NCBI GenBank assembly: GCA_965277735.1
Contig: CBDIDO010000003.1
Location: 248,001 to 312,000, forward strand
Direction of reading: 5' to 3'
DNA length: 64,000 nt
From: RH-AL1 sp965277735
GTDB taxonomy: Bacteria > Pseudomonadota > Alphaproteobacteria > Rhizobiales > Beijerinckiaceae
The notes under the pieces were generated by a model. That model was given only the letters and a program-made list of their open reading frames with translations. It did not search any database and had not been told where the DNA came from. A program made the position numbers and the translations under genes. Below, piece by piece: positions 34,956-42,682 of this stretch; the first letter of the stretch is position 1, and every line of letters begins with the position of its first letter.

Positions 34956-35420
34956 ATGACCACCCACGAAACGGCGCAAGACGGCACATTTTCTGAACTG
35001 GGGCACATCGATGTGCCTGCCCCGGAGGTGCCCACCCATGATGCGGCGGGATGCGCGGGGCGACAGCCGGTCGAGATCCAGCGCGGCTGCGCCGGGGTCA
35101 GCGACGTGCTCGCGCGCATCGGCGACAAATGGAGCGTGCTCATCGTCATGATGCTCGCCGGCGGCCCACGCCGCTTCAGCGAGCTGAAGCGCATGGTCGA
35201 CGGCATCTCGCAGCGCATGCTGACACTGACCCTGCGCGGCCTCGAGCGCGACGGCCTGCTGACGCGCACCGTCACCCCGACCATCCCGCCGCGCGTCGAC
35301 TACGAGCTGACCGGGCTCGGCCGCTCGCTCCAGGGGCCGGTGGTGGCGATGGGACAATGGGCGCAAGCCAACCGCCCCGCGATCGATGCCGCACGCGCGA
35401 GTTACGACGCGGGGCGTTGA
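34956..35420 (+). CDS. HxlR-family transcription regulator
   Basis: A 154-residue regulator. The HxlR winged helix covers the second half: VLARIGDKWSVLIVMMLAGG, RRFSELKRMVDGISQRMLTL and TLRGLERDGLLTRTV, then PRVDYELTGLGRSL. The first 45 residues are acidic and probably disordered; a Cys pair (GCAG, GCAGV) just before the helix could sense thiol-reactive compounds as in YodB/HypR. The gene is divergent from azoR. The 75-bp gap holds a small palindrome (CCGCT-CGA-AGCGG, 34916-34928) as a candidate site. Confidence 0.88.
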   Translation: MTTHETAQDGTFSELGHIDVPAPEVPTHDAAGCAGRQPVEIQRGCAGVSDVLARIGDKWSVLIVMMLAGGPRRFSELKRMVDGISQRMLTLTLRGLERDGLLTRTVTPTIPPRVDYELTGLGRSLQGPVVAMGQWAQANRPAIDAARASYDAGR

Positions 35421-35442
35421 TCCGAGAGACGCGAGATGCCAT

Positions 35443-35823
35443 TCAAGCGTCGCTGGCCGGCCATTCGTATCGCGTGATCTCGATCCCGGCCTCCACGAGG
35501 CGGACCTCCCATGCCTCGTTGACGAGGTCGCCATCCGCCAGCTCATCAAGCGCGGCATCAAACAGGATGCGTTGCGTGGGCGGGGGAACGAACGGCACGA
35601 TGATGATCAATCCGGCGTGCACGTTCTCGCGCGCGTAGAGATGCCGGAAGTCCTTGCCGTTGTTCGTGACGAGCGCGAAATCCTCCTCGCGGATCGAGGC
35701 CATCAGCGCCCAATCCGGCGTTCCGCTCAGACCGCGATAATTGACATGCGTCGCCTCGTGGCCGCGCAATGTCGCGACCTCGACCAGGGAGGTATGGAGG
35801 CACTCGTCGACGAGGAATTTCAT
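35443..35823 (-). CDS. DUF5615 PIN-like toxin
   Basis: A 126-residue protein with the short PIN-like core of DUF5615: MKFLVDECLHTSLVEVA, GHEATHVNYRGLSGTPDWAL, EEDFALVTNNGKDFRHLY. The conserved Asp at residue 6 and the Asp of KDFR form the acidic site. DUF5615 genes occur downstream of DUF433 genes as a proposed toxin-antitoxin type. Here the ATG overlaps the stop of the DUF433 gene by four bases (ATGA), which supports translational coupling. RNase activity is inferred from the fold. Confidence 0.85.
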   Translation of the reverse strand: MKFLVDECLHTSLVEVATLRGHEATHVNYRGLSGTPDWALMASIREEDFALVTNNGKDFRHLYARENVHAGLIIIVPFVPPPTQRILFDAALDELADGDLVNEAWEVRLVEAGIEITRYEWPASDA

Positions 35824-36464
35824 TCCGCCGCAGGGATGAGGGATTTCTCTTCGCGCGCCAGCGGGTCTTGCTTCATGGCGACGAGCTTGGTGCCTTTGAT
35901 TGTCAGCCCGAGAGCGCTCAGGGGCCTCGGGCGACCCCGCCGCGGATGCGCGCGCGCCCAGGCTTCAGCCAATGAAAGGCTCTGCCGCGACAGGCTGGGA
36001 TAGCCGGCAAGCAGCTCTTCGGTGGAGGCGCCGGCGGCCCGCATCGCCGCGAGCGCGCGGACCGGGATGCGCGTGCCCTTGATGACGGGTTCGCCCCCCA
36101 AGATTGTCTTGTCGCTGACGACGAGGGATTCGGCGGCTTCGAGAGAGCGAATACCGCTCTCAACGTCCCGTCGCGCTCCGGCGACATCGACGATCAGCAG
36201 CTTGCTGGCGCTGAGGGTCCGCGCCCCGGGCGAGGACGCCATCGCCGCGAAGAGCGCGTTGCGTTGCTCGCTCGAAAGCATCTCGCCCGTGCCGCGCCAG
36301 ATCGTCAGACGCACGAGGTCGTCCACATTCATCAGACGACGTGCGAGCGGCACCTGGTCGTGCCCCGCAGGCTCGACAATGCGCTTGTCGATCGCATTGT
36401 GGACCGCCTTCGGCGGCAACCCGGTAATCGCAGCCGCCTCCACGGCAGTAAAAAGACGCGTCAT
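35820..36464 (-). CDS. DUF433-domain antitoxin with N-terminal HTH
   Basis: A 214-residue protein. The N-terminal 60 residues contain a helix-turn-helix-like start (FTAVEAAAITGLPPKAVHNA, NAIDKRIVEPAGHD). The DUF433 domain lies at about 115-170: SDKTILGGEPVIKGTRIPVR and ELLAGYPSLSRQSLSLAEAW, the usual GxPxIxGTRIxV pattern. The longer form with its own DNA-binding part suits an autoregulated antitoxin, and an 11-bp perfect palindrome sits just upstream. It is co-translated with the DUF5615 gene. Confidence 0.85.
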   Translation of the reverse strand: MTRLFTAVEAAAITGLPPKAVHNAIDKRIVEPAGHDQVPLARRLMNVDDLVRLTIWRGTGEMLSSEQRNALFAAMASSPGARTLSASKLLIVDVAGARRDVESGIRSLEAAESLVVSDKTILGGEPVIKGTRIPVRALAAMRAAGASTEELLAGYPSLSRQSLSLAEAWARAHPRRGRPRPLSALGLTIKGTKLVAMKQDPLAREEKSLIPAAE

Positions 36465-36469
36465 GCAGA

Positions 36470-36493
36470 ATTATTCTCCTACAGGAGAATAAT
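36470..36493. promoter_or_regulatory. Perfect palindrome ahead of the DUF433 gene
   Basis: The arms ATTATTCTCCT and AGGAGAATAAT flank AC, ending six bases before the DUF433 ATG. The AGGAG on the minus strand is also a potential ribosome site, so a protein bound here could block transcription and, as RNA, the hairpin could mask translation. It is strikingly AT-rich for the region. Confidence 0.7.
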
Positions 36494-36586
36494 ACATTTG
36501 CGCCTTGCCCCAGGCAAGCGCTGGGGCCGGCGGAACCCGCCTTTGCCAGCTCCGTTCGCTCCAAACCTGTTTCGAAGGAACTCCCC

Positions 36587-37798
36587 ATGCCCGGCCCGCT
36601 CGCTGGCCTCCGCGTCGTCGATCTCACCTCGATGGTCTCGGGGCCGCTCGCGACGATGATGCTCGGCGACCAGGGCGCGGACGTCATCAAGGTCGAGGCG
36701 CCGGGCACCGGCGGCGATCACACGCGCGGCGCCGCCAACCGGCGCGGCGGCATGTCCGCCTCGTTCCTGCACAACAATCGCAACAAGCGCTCGATCGTGC
36801 TCGACCTGAAGGCCGACGCCGGCCGCGCGGCGCTGTTGCGCATCGCGGCGCAAGCCGACGTCTTCGTGCAGAACTTCCGGCCCGGCGTCGCCGAGCGGCT
36901 CGGCGTCGGCGAGGCGGCGATCCGCGCCGTCGCACCCGCCGTGATCTACGTTTCGATGTCGGGCTTCGGCGAGGTCGGGCCTTATGCGCAAAAGCCCGTC
37001 TACGACCCGCTCGTGCAGGCGCTCTCCGGCCTCGCCTCGGTGCAGGCGGGCTCGGACGACGCCAAGCCGCGCCTCGTGCGCACCATCCTGCCCGACAAGC
37101 TGACCGGCATCGTCGCCGCGCAGGCGATTGCGAGCGCCTTGTTTGCCCGCGAACGAACCGGCGAAGGCCAGCACATCCGCCTGTCGATGCTCGAGGCTGT
37201 CTCGGCTTTCCTGTGGGGCTCGGACATGGGCAGCCAGACCTTCGTCGCGGGCGATCTCCCGCAACAGGAGGCGGCGAGCTTCGCCGACTTGATCTACGAG
37301 ACCGCGACGACGCCGATCTCGCTCGCCGTGCAGTCGGACCGCGAATGGCGCGCCCTCGTAAAGGCCTTCGACAAGCCGGACTGGTTGGAGGACGAACGGT
37401 TCAAGACTGTCGAGCTGCGCCAGAAGCACATCAACGAACGGCTCGATCTGACGCAGGAGGTGCTGCGCGCGCGTCCCGCCGAGGACTGGCTCGAGCGGCT
37501 GACCGACGCCGGCGTGCCCTGCGCGCCGGTGCTGACGCGCACCGCGACGCTGACGCATCCGCAATTCGAAGCGCTCGGCATCGTCACCGAGACGGAGCAC
37601 CCGCAGGCCGGCCGCATCCGCGAGGCGCGTCCCGCCGCGCATTTTTCGGCGACGCCGCAAGCGCTGACGCGGCCCGCGCCGGGCTATGGCGCGGATACGG
37701 CGGACGTGCTGCGCGAGGCGGGGCTCGACGAAGGCGAGATCGCGGCAATGCGACGCGACGGCGCCTTCGGGCGCGATGCAAAGGAGGCCGCGGAATGA
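36587..37798 (+). CDS. Family III CoA transferase (CaiB/BaiF)
   Basis: A 403-residue class III CoA transferase. The start is PGPLAGLRVVDLTSMVSGPL, followed by LGDQGADVIKVEAPGTGGD, the NNRNKRSIVLDLK block and SGFGEVGPYAQKPVYDPLVQ. Catalysis uses an Asp in the family position, near VYDPLVQALSG. It moves CoA between carboxylic acids; the acids are unknown. GAAGGA precedes ATG 36587. It is translationally coupled (ATGA) to a glutathione-transferase-like gene, which suggests a shared pathway, perhaps degradation of an aromatic or halogenated acid. Confidence 0.92.
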   Translation: MPGPLAGLRVVDLTSMVSGPLATMMLGDQGADVIKVEAPGTGGDHTRGAANRRGGMSASFLHNNRNKRSIVLDLKADAGRAALLRIAAQADVFVQNFRPGVAERLGVGEAAIRAVAPAVIYVSMSGFGEVGPYAQKPVYDPLVQALSGLASVQAGSDDAKPRLVRTILPDKLTGIVAAQAIASALFARERTGEGQHIRLSMLEAVSAFLWGSDMGSQTFVAGDLPQQEAASFADLIYETATTPISLAVQSDREWRALVKAFDKPDWLEDERFKTVELRQKHINERLDLTQEVLRARPAEDWLERLTDAGVPCAPVLTRTATLTHPQFEALGIVTETEHPQAGRIREARPAAHFSATPQALTRPAPGYGADTADVLREAGLDEGEIAAMRRDGAFGRDAKEAAE

Positions 37799-38475
37799 TC
37801 GACTTCCACTACTGGCCGACACCCAACGGCTGGAAGATCGCGATCATGCTGGAGGAATGCGGCCTTCCGTATCGCATGATCCCGGTCAACATCCAGACAG
37901 GCGAGCAGCACGAACCCGCCTTCCTGGCGATCAGCCCCAATGGCCGCATGCCGGCGATCGTCGATCACGATGCGCCCGGCGGTCCGCTGCCGGTGTTCGA
38001 GTCCGGCGCGATCCTGCTGCATCTCGCCGACAAGGCGGGGCGCTTCGCTCCGGTCGACGACCGCGCGCGCAAAGAGCTGATGGAATGGCTGTTCTGGCAG
38101 GTCGGCAACCTCGGGCCGATGGCCGGGCAGCTCAGCCATTTCGTCAATTACGCGCAGGGCGAGCACCCCTATTCGCATCGGCGCTACGCCGACGAATACG
38201 CGCGCTGCCTCGGTGTGCTCGAGCGCCGGCTCGAGGGCCGCGCCTATATCCTCGGCGATGCCTATTCGATCGCCGACATGGCGTCCTGGCCGTGGGTGCT
38301 GATCGCCAAGCCGCTCGGGCAATCGCTCGACGATTTTCCCAACGTCGCGCGGTGGCGCAACGCGATCAAGGAGCGACCGGCGGTGCGGCGCGGCGTCGAC
38401 CTCGGCAAGGCGCTGCGCCGCGCGGCACCGCCGACCGACGACGAGCGGCGCATCCTGTTCAACCAGAAGCGCTAG
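37795..38475 (+). CDS. Glutathione S-transferase (Nu/YghU-YfcG-like)
   Basis: A 226-residue GST. The thioredoxin-like half starts IDFHYWPTPNGWKIAIMLEE and contains ISPNGRMPAIVDHD and VFESGAILLHLADK, with the TPNG motif of the YfcG/YghU group. The helical half has GDAYSIADMASWPWV. Members show disulfide-bond reductase activity with glutathione. The start overlaps the CoA transferase stop by four bases. Its own stop overlaps a convergent gene by four bases. Confidence 0.92.
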   Translation: MIDFHYWPTPNGWKIAIMLEECGLPYRMIPVNIQTGEQHEPAFLAISPNGRMPAIVDHDAPGGPLPVFESGAILLHLADKAGRFAPVDDRARKELMEWLFWQVGNLGPMAGQLSHFVNYAQGEHPYSHRRYADEYARCLGVLERRLEGRAYILGDAYSIADMASWPWVLIAKPLGQSLDDFPNVARWRNAIKERPAVRRGVDLGKALRRAAPPTDDERRILFNQKR

Positions 38476-38819
38476 ACGACGATCGCGACCTTCGCGGACA
38501 CCGTCTCCTTGCCGTCTTCCAGCGTCACGTTCGAATATTTCGCGTGCGGCGGCTTCTCCTCGTAGTGGAGCGTGCGCTTGGCGATGGCGTTGCTGTGCGC
38601 GGTGCCGTGCGGCAGCTCGACGTGGAAGGCGAGCAGCTTGACGAGGGGGTTGATCCCCTGCGGCTTGGCCGAGACCAGCTCGACCTTCCAGTCGACCTCG
38701 ACCTCGACATCGACGCTGGCCGTGAACGAATGCGGGTGGCCGGGGCCGACCTGCTCGTTGAGCACGCCCTTCAGGCTATGCGGGATGATCGGAACCACGG
38801 GTTGGGCGTGCTTTGTCAT
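38472..38819 (-). CDS. Conserved hypothetical protein, paralogue A
   Basis: A 115-residue beta-rich protein starting at ATG 38819 after a GGGAGG site. Recognisable strands are FTASVDVEVEVDWKVELVSA, PQGINPLVKLLAFHVELP and KRTLHYEEKPP, with the end ETVSAKVAIVV. The same blocks recur in the next gene upstream, so the two form a tandem duplication of an unknown family. No signal peptide. Function unknown; a regular strand pattern with a conserved GINPLhKLL core suggests a small beta-sandwich. Confidence 0.7.
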   Translation of the reverse strand: MTKHAQPVVPIIPHSLKGVLNEQVGPGHPHSFTASVDVEVEVDWKVELVSAKPQGINPLVKLLAFHVELPHGTAHSNAIAKRTLHYEEKPPHAKYSNVTLEDGKETVSAKVAIVV

Positions 38820-38968
38820 GCTAACCTCCCTGTAGCGAGGCCGCTCTGGTCGCGCCGGAGGGGCTCGCCGCAATCGGGGGTACGCGTCGATGGGGAGGGC
38901 CACAACCTATCACATCGGCTTACAGCTTTCGGCGCATGATTGATCGTGTGCCATCAAACGGATGGCGA

Positions 38969-39337
38969 TCACATCACGAGCGAGACCTTGGCTGAGATCG
39001 CGGTATCGCCCTCGCCGAGCCAGACCTCCTTGTAGTCGGCAGCGGGCGGCACTTCCTCGTAGCGCAGGGTGCGCCGGACAGTTGCTCCGCCCGGCACCGC
39101 CGGCGCGGCGGCGCGAACACGCAGCAGCTTGATCAGCGGGTTGATGCCCTGCGGCACCGCGGCGACGAGCTCCACCGCGCGGCCCGCTTCGACCTCCACG
39201 TCGACGATCACAAAGAAGCGGTCGCCGTGCCGCTGCCCTGGTTGCTTCTCGAGGATCGCCGTCAGGCTTCCGGGAACAACCGAGATGCCGTGGTGCACCT
39301 GCTCGCCCATGACGCCCTGGCCGAAACGATACTGCAT
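38969..39337 (-). CDS. Conserved hypothetical protein, paralogue B
   Basis: A 122-residue paralogue of the gene downstream. Shared blocks are DVEVEAGRAVELVAAVPQGI, NPLIKLLRVRA, RRTLRYEEVPPAADYKEV and ISAKVSLVM. It differs by a longer start (MQYRFGQGVMGEQVHHGISV). The gap of 149 bp between the copies is shorter than usual for separate transcripts. Function unknown; divergence between the copies is substantial, so the duplication is old. Confidence 0.7.
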   Translation of the reverse strand: MQYRFGQGVMGEQVHHGISVVPGSLTAILEKQPGQRHGDRFFVIVDVEVEAGRAVELVAAVPQGINPLIKLLRVRAAAPAVPGGATVRRTLRYEEVPPAADYKEVWLGEGDTAISAKVSLVM

Positions 39338-39711
39338 TCAAGGCTAGCACCGCCGGGCGGCGGCGAGCACTTGTCACAAGGGTCTAAGCCTTTCGACGCG
39401 TGACCTCCTTGCGGTCGTCGGTCACGGCATCGGCGCGGCGCTGTGCGCCGGATCATCGCTTGGCCCGTTCTTGCGCAGAATTTATGCCGCCCGCACAATA
39501 TATACTCAAAATGCTCGTCTATACCCTTGCGTGAAGCTGGCGTCTGGAAAGACATCGGGCGGCAATGCGACCGATATAGGCAAATGTCGGAGCGAGGAAA
39601 TGCGACAACGATTGGTCGCGCCGGGGGCGTTTCGGTATTCCTTGCGGCGTTAACCTTCGTTTAACCATTGCGCGCTTTGGTGGGCGCACGGCTTAACGAG
39701 GGCAACGCAAC
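39338..39711. other. Intergenic region carrying the DUF2934 promoter
   Basis: These 374 bases hold no convincing gene. They are less GC-rich than the flanks around 39,480-39,520 (ACAATATATAC). The right end contains a perfect CtrA-type box at 39650-39665, listed separately. Confidence 0.5.
39650..39665. promoter_or_regulatory. CtrA-type binding site TTAA-N7-TTAAC
   Basis: The sequence reads TTAA, CCTTCGT, TTAAC, an exact match to the alphaproteobacterial CtrA consensus, ending 46 bp before the DUF2934 ATG. CtrA is the master cell-cycle response regulator. The position suits activation or repression of that gene. In this GC-rich DNA such a match is unlikely by chance. Confidence 0.65.
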
Positions 39712-39987
39712 ATGGATATGTCTTTCGAAGATCACGTCAGGGAACGCGCCTATCACATCTGGCTCTCCGGCGGCATGGCCGACGGCCAGGCGCACGAGCA
39801 TTGGGTGATGGCCGAGCGGGCGATGAAGGCCGCCGAGCCCGTCGTCATTCTCACCAAGACCGCCAAGAAGCCGGCCGCCAAGGCCAAGGGCGCCGCCAAG
39901 CCGGTTGCCGCCAAGACCGCTGCGAAGTCGAGCGCCAAGTCGACCGCAAAGAAGGCCGCCAAGGCCGAGATGACCGCCACGCATTGA
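39712..39987 (+). CDS. DUF2934 protein with Lys/Ala-rich tail
   Basis: A 91-residue protein. The first 40 residues are the DUF2934 motif: FEDHVRERAYHIWLSGGMAD, GQAHEHWVMAER, in which the HxIWxxxGxPxGxxxxHW-like pattern is diagnostic. The rest is a histone-H1-like tail of alternating Lys and Ala. The tail suggests nucleic-acid binding. Function of the family is unknown. A perfect CtrA box lies just upstream, so the gene may be cell-cycle controlled. Confidence 0.85.
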   Translation: MDMSFEDHVRERAYHIWLSGGMADGQAHEHWVMAERAMKAAEPVVILTKTAKKPAAKAKGAAKPVAAKTAAKSSAKSTAKKAAKAEMTATH

Positions 39988-40124
39988 TCCGGCGCGGGCG
40001 CTGCTGCGCCCGCCTGCCACCGACCCATCAAGCTCCACCTGCGAATCGATTGCAGCGCCGCGCCGGCCCGACTAACCTGCCGGGCGCGGGGCGTGCGATC
40101 GTCTCGCGCGTGGGAGTACACGGC

Positions 40125-40376
40125 ATGGGCGCGGGACGCAGGTCACCGGCTGAGGTCGCACAGGCGCTGGGCGAGAAGAGCCGCGCGCGCAGCCGCAGCG
40201 AAAGCCTCTGGCGCCGCGAGACGTTCACCTTGCCGCGCCAGGAAGCGCGTGCCGTGGCGCACGAATGGTTCGCCGCCTTTCCCAAGGCCGCCTACATGAC
40301 CGAGATCGAATCGTGGCGCGAGCTGTCCGACGGGCAGATCGAGTTCACCATCCGCCGGCTGCCGAGCGCGGACTGA
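40125..40376 (+). CDS. Small conserved hypothetical protein
   Basis: An 83-residue protein starting at ATG 40125, with GGGAG upstream. It has a basic N-terminus (AQALGEKSRARSRSESLWRR) and a compact C-terminus (REARTVAHEW-like helix: QEARAVAHEWFAAFPKAAYM, then TEIESWRELSDGQIEFTIRR). The pattern is protein-like and the frame uses regional codon preferences. Family not recognised. Confidence 0.6.
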   Translation: MGAGRRSPAEVAQALGEKSRARSRSESLWRRETFTLPRQEARAVAHEWFAAFPKAAYMTEIESWRELSDGQIEFTIRRLPSAD

Positions 40377-40396
40377 TCGCGACACTTTCGACCGGC

Positions 40397-40438
40397 GGGG
40401 GTTCCGGGTTCGCGCCGTTGGCGCGCCCCGGAATGACG
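40397..40438. repeat. Family A repeat, short copy
   Basis: GGGGTTCCGGGTTCGCGCC on the left and GCGCGCCCCGGAATGACG on the right share the family A ends; the element is shortened to about 42 bases. It lies between the hypothetical gene and a small membrane protein gene. Confidence 0.55.
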
Positions 40439-40449
40439 AGGCTGGTGCC

Positions 40450-40536
40450 TTACCGACCGCGCAGGAAGAAGAACCACACCAGGATGATCACGGGGATCGG
40501 GATCCCGATCAACCAAAGCAGACCACCGGTCAACAT
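40450..40536 (-). CDS. 28-residue single-pass membrane protein
   Basis: On the minus strand ATG 40536, seven bases after AGAGGT, opens a 29-codon frame ending at TAA 40450. The product is almost entirely one transmembrane helix: MLTGGLLWLIGIPIPVIILV, then WFFFLRGR with a positive end that predicts a cytoplasmic C-terminus. Very small membrane proteins with an LWLIGIPIP core are found in Alphaproteobacteria; their role is unknown. It is easily missed because of its length. Confidence 0.65.
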   Translation of the reverse strand: MLTGGLLWLIGIPIPVIILVWFFFLRGR

Positions 40537-40675
40537 CACTTATACCTCTTTGTATCGTGCCGAGTTTGAACTGCGCGATTTGCAAACCGTTCCGCTCTGG
40601 CTTTCGGCCGTAGTGCAGGTGCCGTATGAGACGGCGCTGGGTGGAACGCAGCGAAACGAGGCGAGGCCGATCGAC

Positions 40676-41890
40676 GTGAAAGCACACGAGCGAGACCCCA
40701 GCGGCTTTCATCCGACGCGCCGTATCGCGCTGGCGCTGATCGCCGGCGTGGCGGCGACGCCGGCGTTTGCCGTCGACGCGTTCGCGGGCTTCCTCGAATC
40801 GCTCTGGCCCAACGCCAAGGCCGTGGGCGTCCGCCGCGAGACCTTCGAGAGCGCGATCGCCGGGCTGACGCCCGATCCGTCCGTGCCACGCTCGTCCGGC
40901 GGCCAGCCGGAGTTCGAGAAGCCGCTGCAGGCCTATTACGCGCAAGCGGTGTCGGCCGGACGCCTCGCCAAGGGCCGCGCGCTCGCCGCGCAATATCAGG
41001 CCGAGCTCGCCGCGATCGAGCAGCGCTTCGGCGTGCCGGGCGAGATCTGTCTCGCCGCCTGGGGCATGGAAAGCGATTTCGGCCGCGCACGCGGCGGCCA
41101 CGACATCGTGCGCACGCTGGCGACGCTGGCCTATGTGCGGCCGGATCGCCCCGTCTTCCGCGACGAGTTCGCCGCCGCGCTGCTGATCATCGACCACGGC
41201 CAGGTCGCGCGCCAGAACCTCGTGGGCTCGTGGGCGGGCGCGATGGGCGATCCGCAATTCCTGCCGTCGGCCTACCTCAAATACGCAGTGAGCGCCGGCG
41301 GCGGTGATGCCGCGCCCGACATCTGGACGAACGCGCCGGACATCCTCGCCTCGATCGCCAGCTTCATGCACGGCAGCGGCTGGGCCGGCAGCCAGCCCTG
41401 GATCGAGGATGTCGTGCTGCCGCAGGGTTTTGCTTATCCCACGTTGCATGCCAGCGCGGCTGAATGGGCGTCGCTCGGCCTGCGCCGGGGCGACGGCCGC
41501 GAGCCTGCGGGCGACGGCTCGGCCGCGCTGTTCCTGCCGTCGGGCGCGGCGGGGCCGGCGTTCCTGCTGTTTGCGAATTACTTCGTGATCAAACAATACA
41601 ACAATTCGGATTCCTACGCCCTGTCGCTCGGCTCGATGGCGCAACGCATCGCCGGCGGCGCGGCGCCGACGGTCGCGTGGCCGGCGAAGCCGATCAACCT
41701 GTCGCGCAAGGACAAGGCCTTCATCCAGACGCGGCTCGCCGCGCTCGGCCTGTACGAGGGCTCGCAGGACGGCAAGCTCGGCCCAAAGGCGCGCGACGCG
41801 ATCCACGCCTATCAGCTGAAAGCCGGCCTGCAGCCGGCCGACGGGTTTGCGACGCCGGCGGTGGTCGCGAGCCTGAAGGGGGCGAAGTAG
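40676..41890 (+). CDS. Lytic murein transglycosylase (MltB-type) with peptidoglycan-binding domain
   Basis: A 404-residue exported enzyme that cleaves peptidoglycan between MurNAc and GlcNAc. GTG 40676 is chosen because a signal peptide follows (RRIALALIAGVAATPAFA) and GCGAGG precedes it. The SLT-2/GH103 domain contains the catalytic Glu in CLAAWGMESDFGRARGG and the block VGSWAGAMGDPQFLPSAYL. The C-terminal 60 residues form a PG_binding_1 module (KAFIQTRLAALGLYEGSQDG, KLGPKARDAIHAYQ). It acts in the periplasm. Confidence 0.9.
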   Translation: MKAHERDPSGFHPTRRIALALIAGVAATPAFAVDAFAGFLESLWPNAKAVGVRRETFESAIAGLTPDPSVPRSSGGQPEFEKPLQAYYAQAVSAGRLAKGRALAAQYQAELAAIEQRFGVPGEICLAAWGMESDFGRARGGHDIVRTLATLAYVRPDRPVFRDEFAAALLIIDHGQVARQNLVGSWAGAMGDPQFLPSAYLKYAVSAGGGDAAPDIWTNAPDILASIASFMHGSGWAGSQPWIEDVVLPQGFAYPTLHASAAEWASLGLRRGDGREPAGDGSAALFLPSGAAGPAFLLFANYFVIKQYNNSDSYALSLGSMAQRIAGGAAPTVAWPAKPINLSRKDKAFIQTRLAALGLYEGSQDGKLGPKARDAIHAYQLKAGLQPADGFATPAVVASLKGAK

Positions 41891-41893
41891 CCG

Positions 41894-42000
41894 CCGTCCC
41901 TCCGGGGCGGCGCAGCCGAACCCGGGACCGGTGCTCTCGAGTGCTTGGTTTGACGCACACCCGTTCCGGGTTCTCGCTCCGCGAGCCCCGGAATGACGGG
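41894..42000. repeat. Family A palindromic repeat, copy 2
   Basis: CCGTCCCTCCGGGGCGGCGC on the left and GAGCCCCGGAATGACGG on the right. The interior (GAACCCGGGACCGGTGCTCT, GCACACCCGTTCC) matches the copy at 27.0 kb. It separates the convergent transglycosylase and thiE genes and may act as a bidirectional terminator. Confidence 0.7.
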
Positions 42001-42002
42001 GG

Positions 42003-42611
42003 CTACCGCCGCGTCGCGGCGACCCAGGCGCGGGTGCGGGCCTCCGGGTCGGCATCGAGCGTGATGTCGGTGACCACCGACGCGATGTCGGCGCCGGCGG
42101 CGAGCACGCCCGGCGCGCGATCGAGTGAGATGCCGCCGATCGCCACGAGCGGAATTTCGCCGACGCGCGCCTTCCAGGTGCCGATCTTCTCGAGCCCCTG
42201 CGGCGCGAAGGCCATCGCCTTCAGCCGCGTCGGATAGATCGGCCCGAGCGCGACGTAGTCGGGCTCGAACGTCAGCGCCCGGGTCAGCTCGGCCTCGTCG
42301 TGCGTCGAGAGGCCGAGCCTGATCCCGGCGGCGCGGATCGCGGGCACGTCGGCCGCGTCGAGGTCCTCCTGGCCGAGGTGGACGAAATCGCAGCCGAGAT
42401 CGATCGCCGCGCGCCAGAAATCGTTGACGACGAGCTGGGCGCCGGCGGCCGCGCAGAGCGCCCTGGCGCGGGCGATCTCGTCGCGCGCCTCAGCCTCCGG
42501 GCGGTCCTTGACGCGCAGCTGGATCAGCCGCGCGCCCTGCGGCAGCAGCCGGCCAATCCAGTCGGCGGTGTCGACGATGGGGTAGAACGGGTCGAGGGAT
42601 GTCGGGGACAT
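42003..42611 (-). CDS. thiE: Thiamine phosphate synthase
   Basis: ThiE joins the pyrimidine and thiazole moieties of thiamine. The 202-residue TIM barrel starts DPFYPIVDTADWIGRLLPQG, has RLIQLRVKDRPE, VVNDFWRAAIDLGCDFVHLG (Asp and His near pyrophosphate), YVALGPIYPTRLK and IPLVAIGGISLDRAP. It stands apart from other thi genes and no TPP riboswitch was recognised upstream. In several Rhizobiales thiE-like genes occur alone in this way. Confidence 0.9.
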   Translation of the reverse strand: MSPTSLDPFYPIVDTADWIGRLLPQGARLIQLRVKDRPEAEARDEIARARALCAAAGAQLVVNDFWRAAIDLGCDFVHLGQEDLDAADVPAIRAAGIRLGLSTHDEAELTRALTFEPDYVALGPIYPTRLKAMAFAPQGLEKIGTWKARVGEIPLVAIGGISLDRAPGVLAAGADIASVVTDITLDADPEARTRAWVAATRR

Positions 42612-42682
42612 GGCGGGGAGGTGCGCGCTCGGGGAGGGTGCGTCAAGCCGGCGTCACTCCGGTTCTCGCTTTGCGCGCTCCA

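Noticed and set aside
39443..39664. 73-codon open frame upstream of DUF2934
   Set aside because: No ribosome site or protein-like composition, and it runs through the CtrA box; the region behaves as control DNA.
42612..42682. TPP riboswitch ahead of thiE
   Set aside because: The 5' region is short and lacks the conserved CTGAGA and thi-box sequences.
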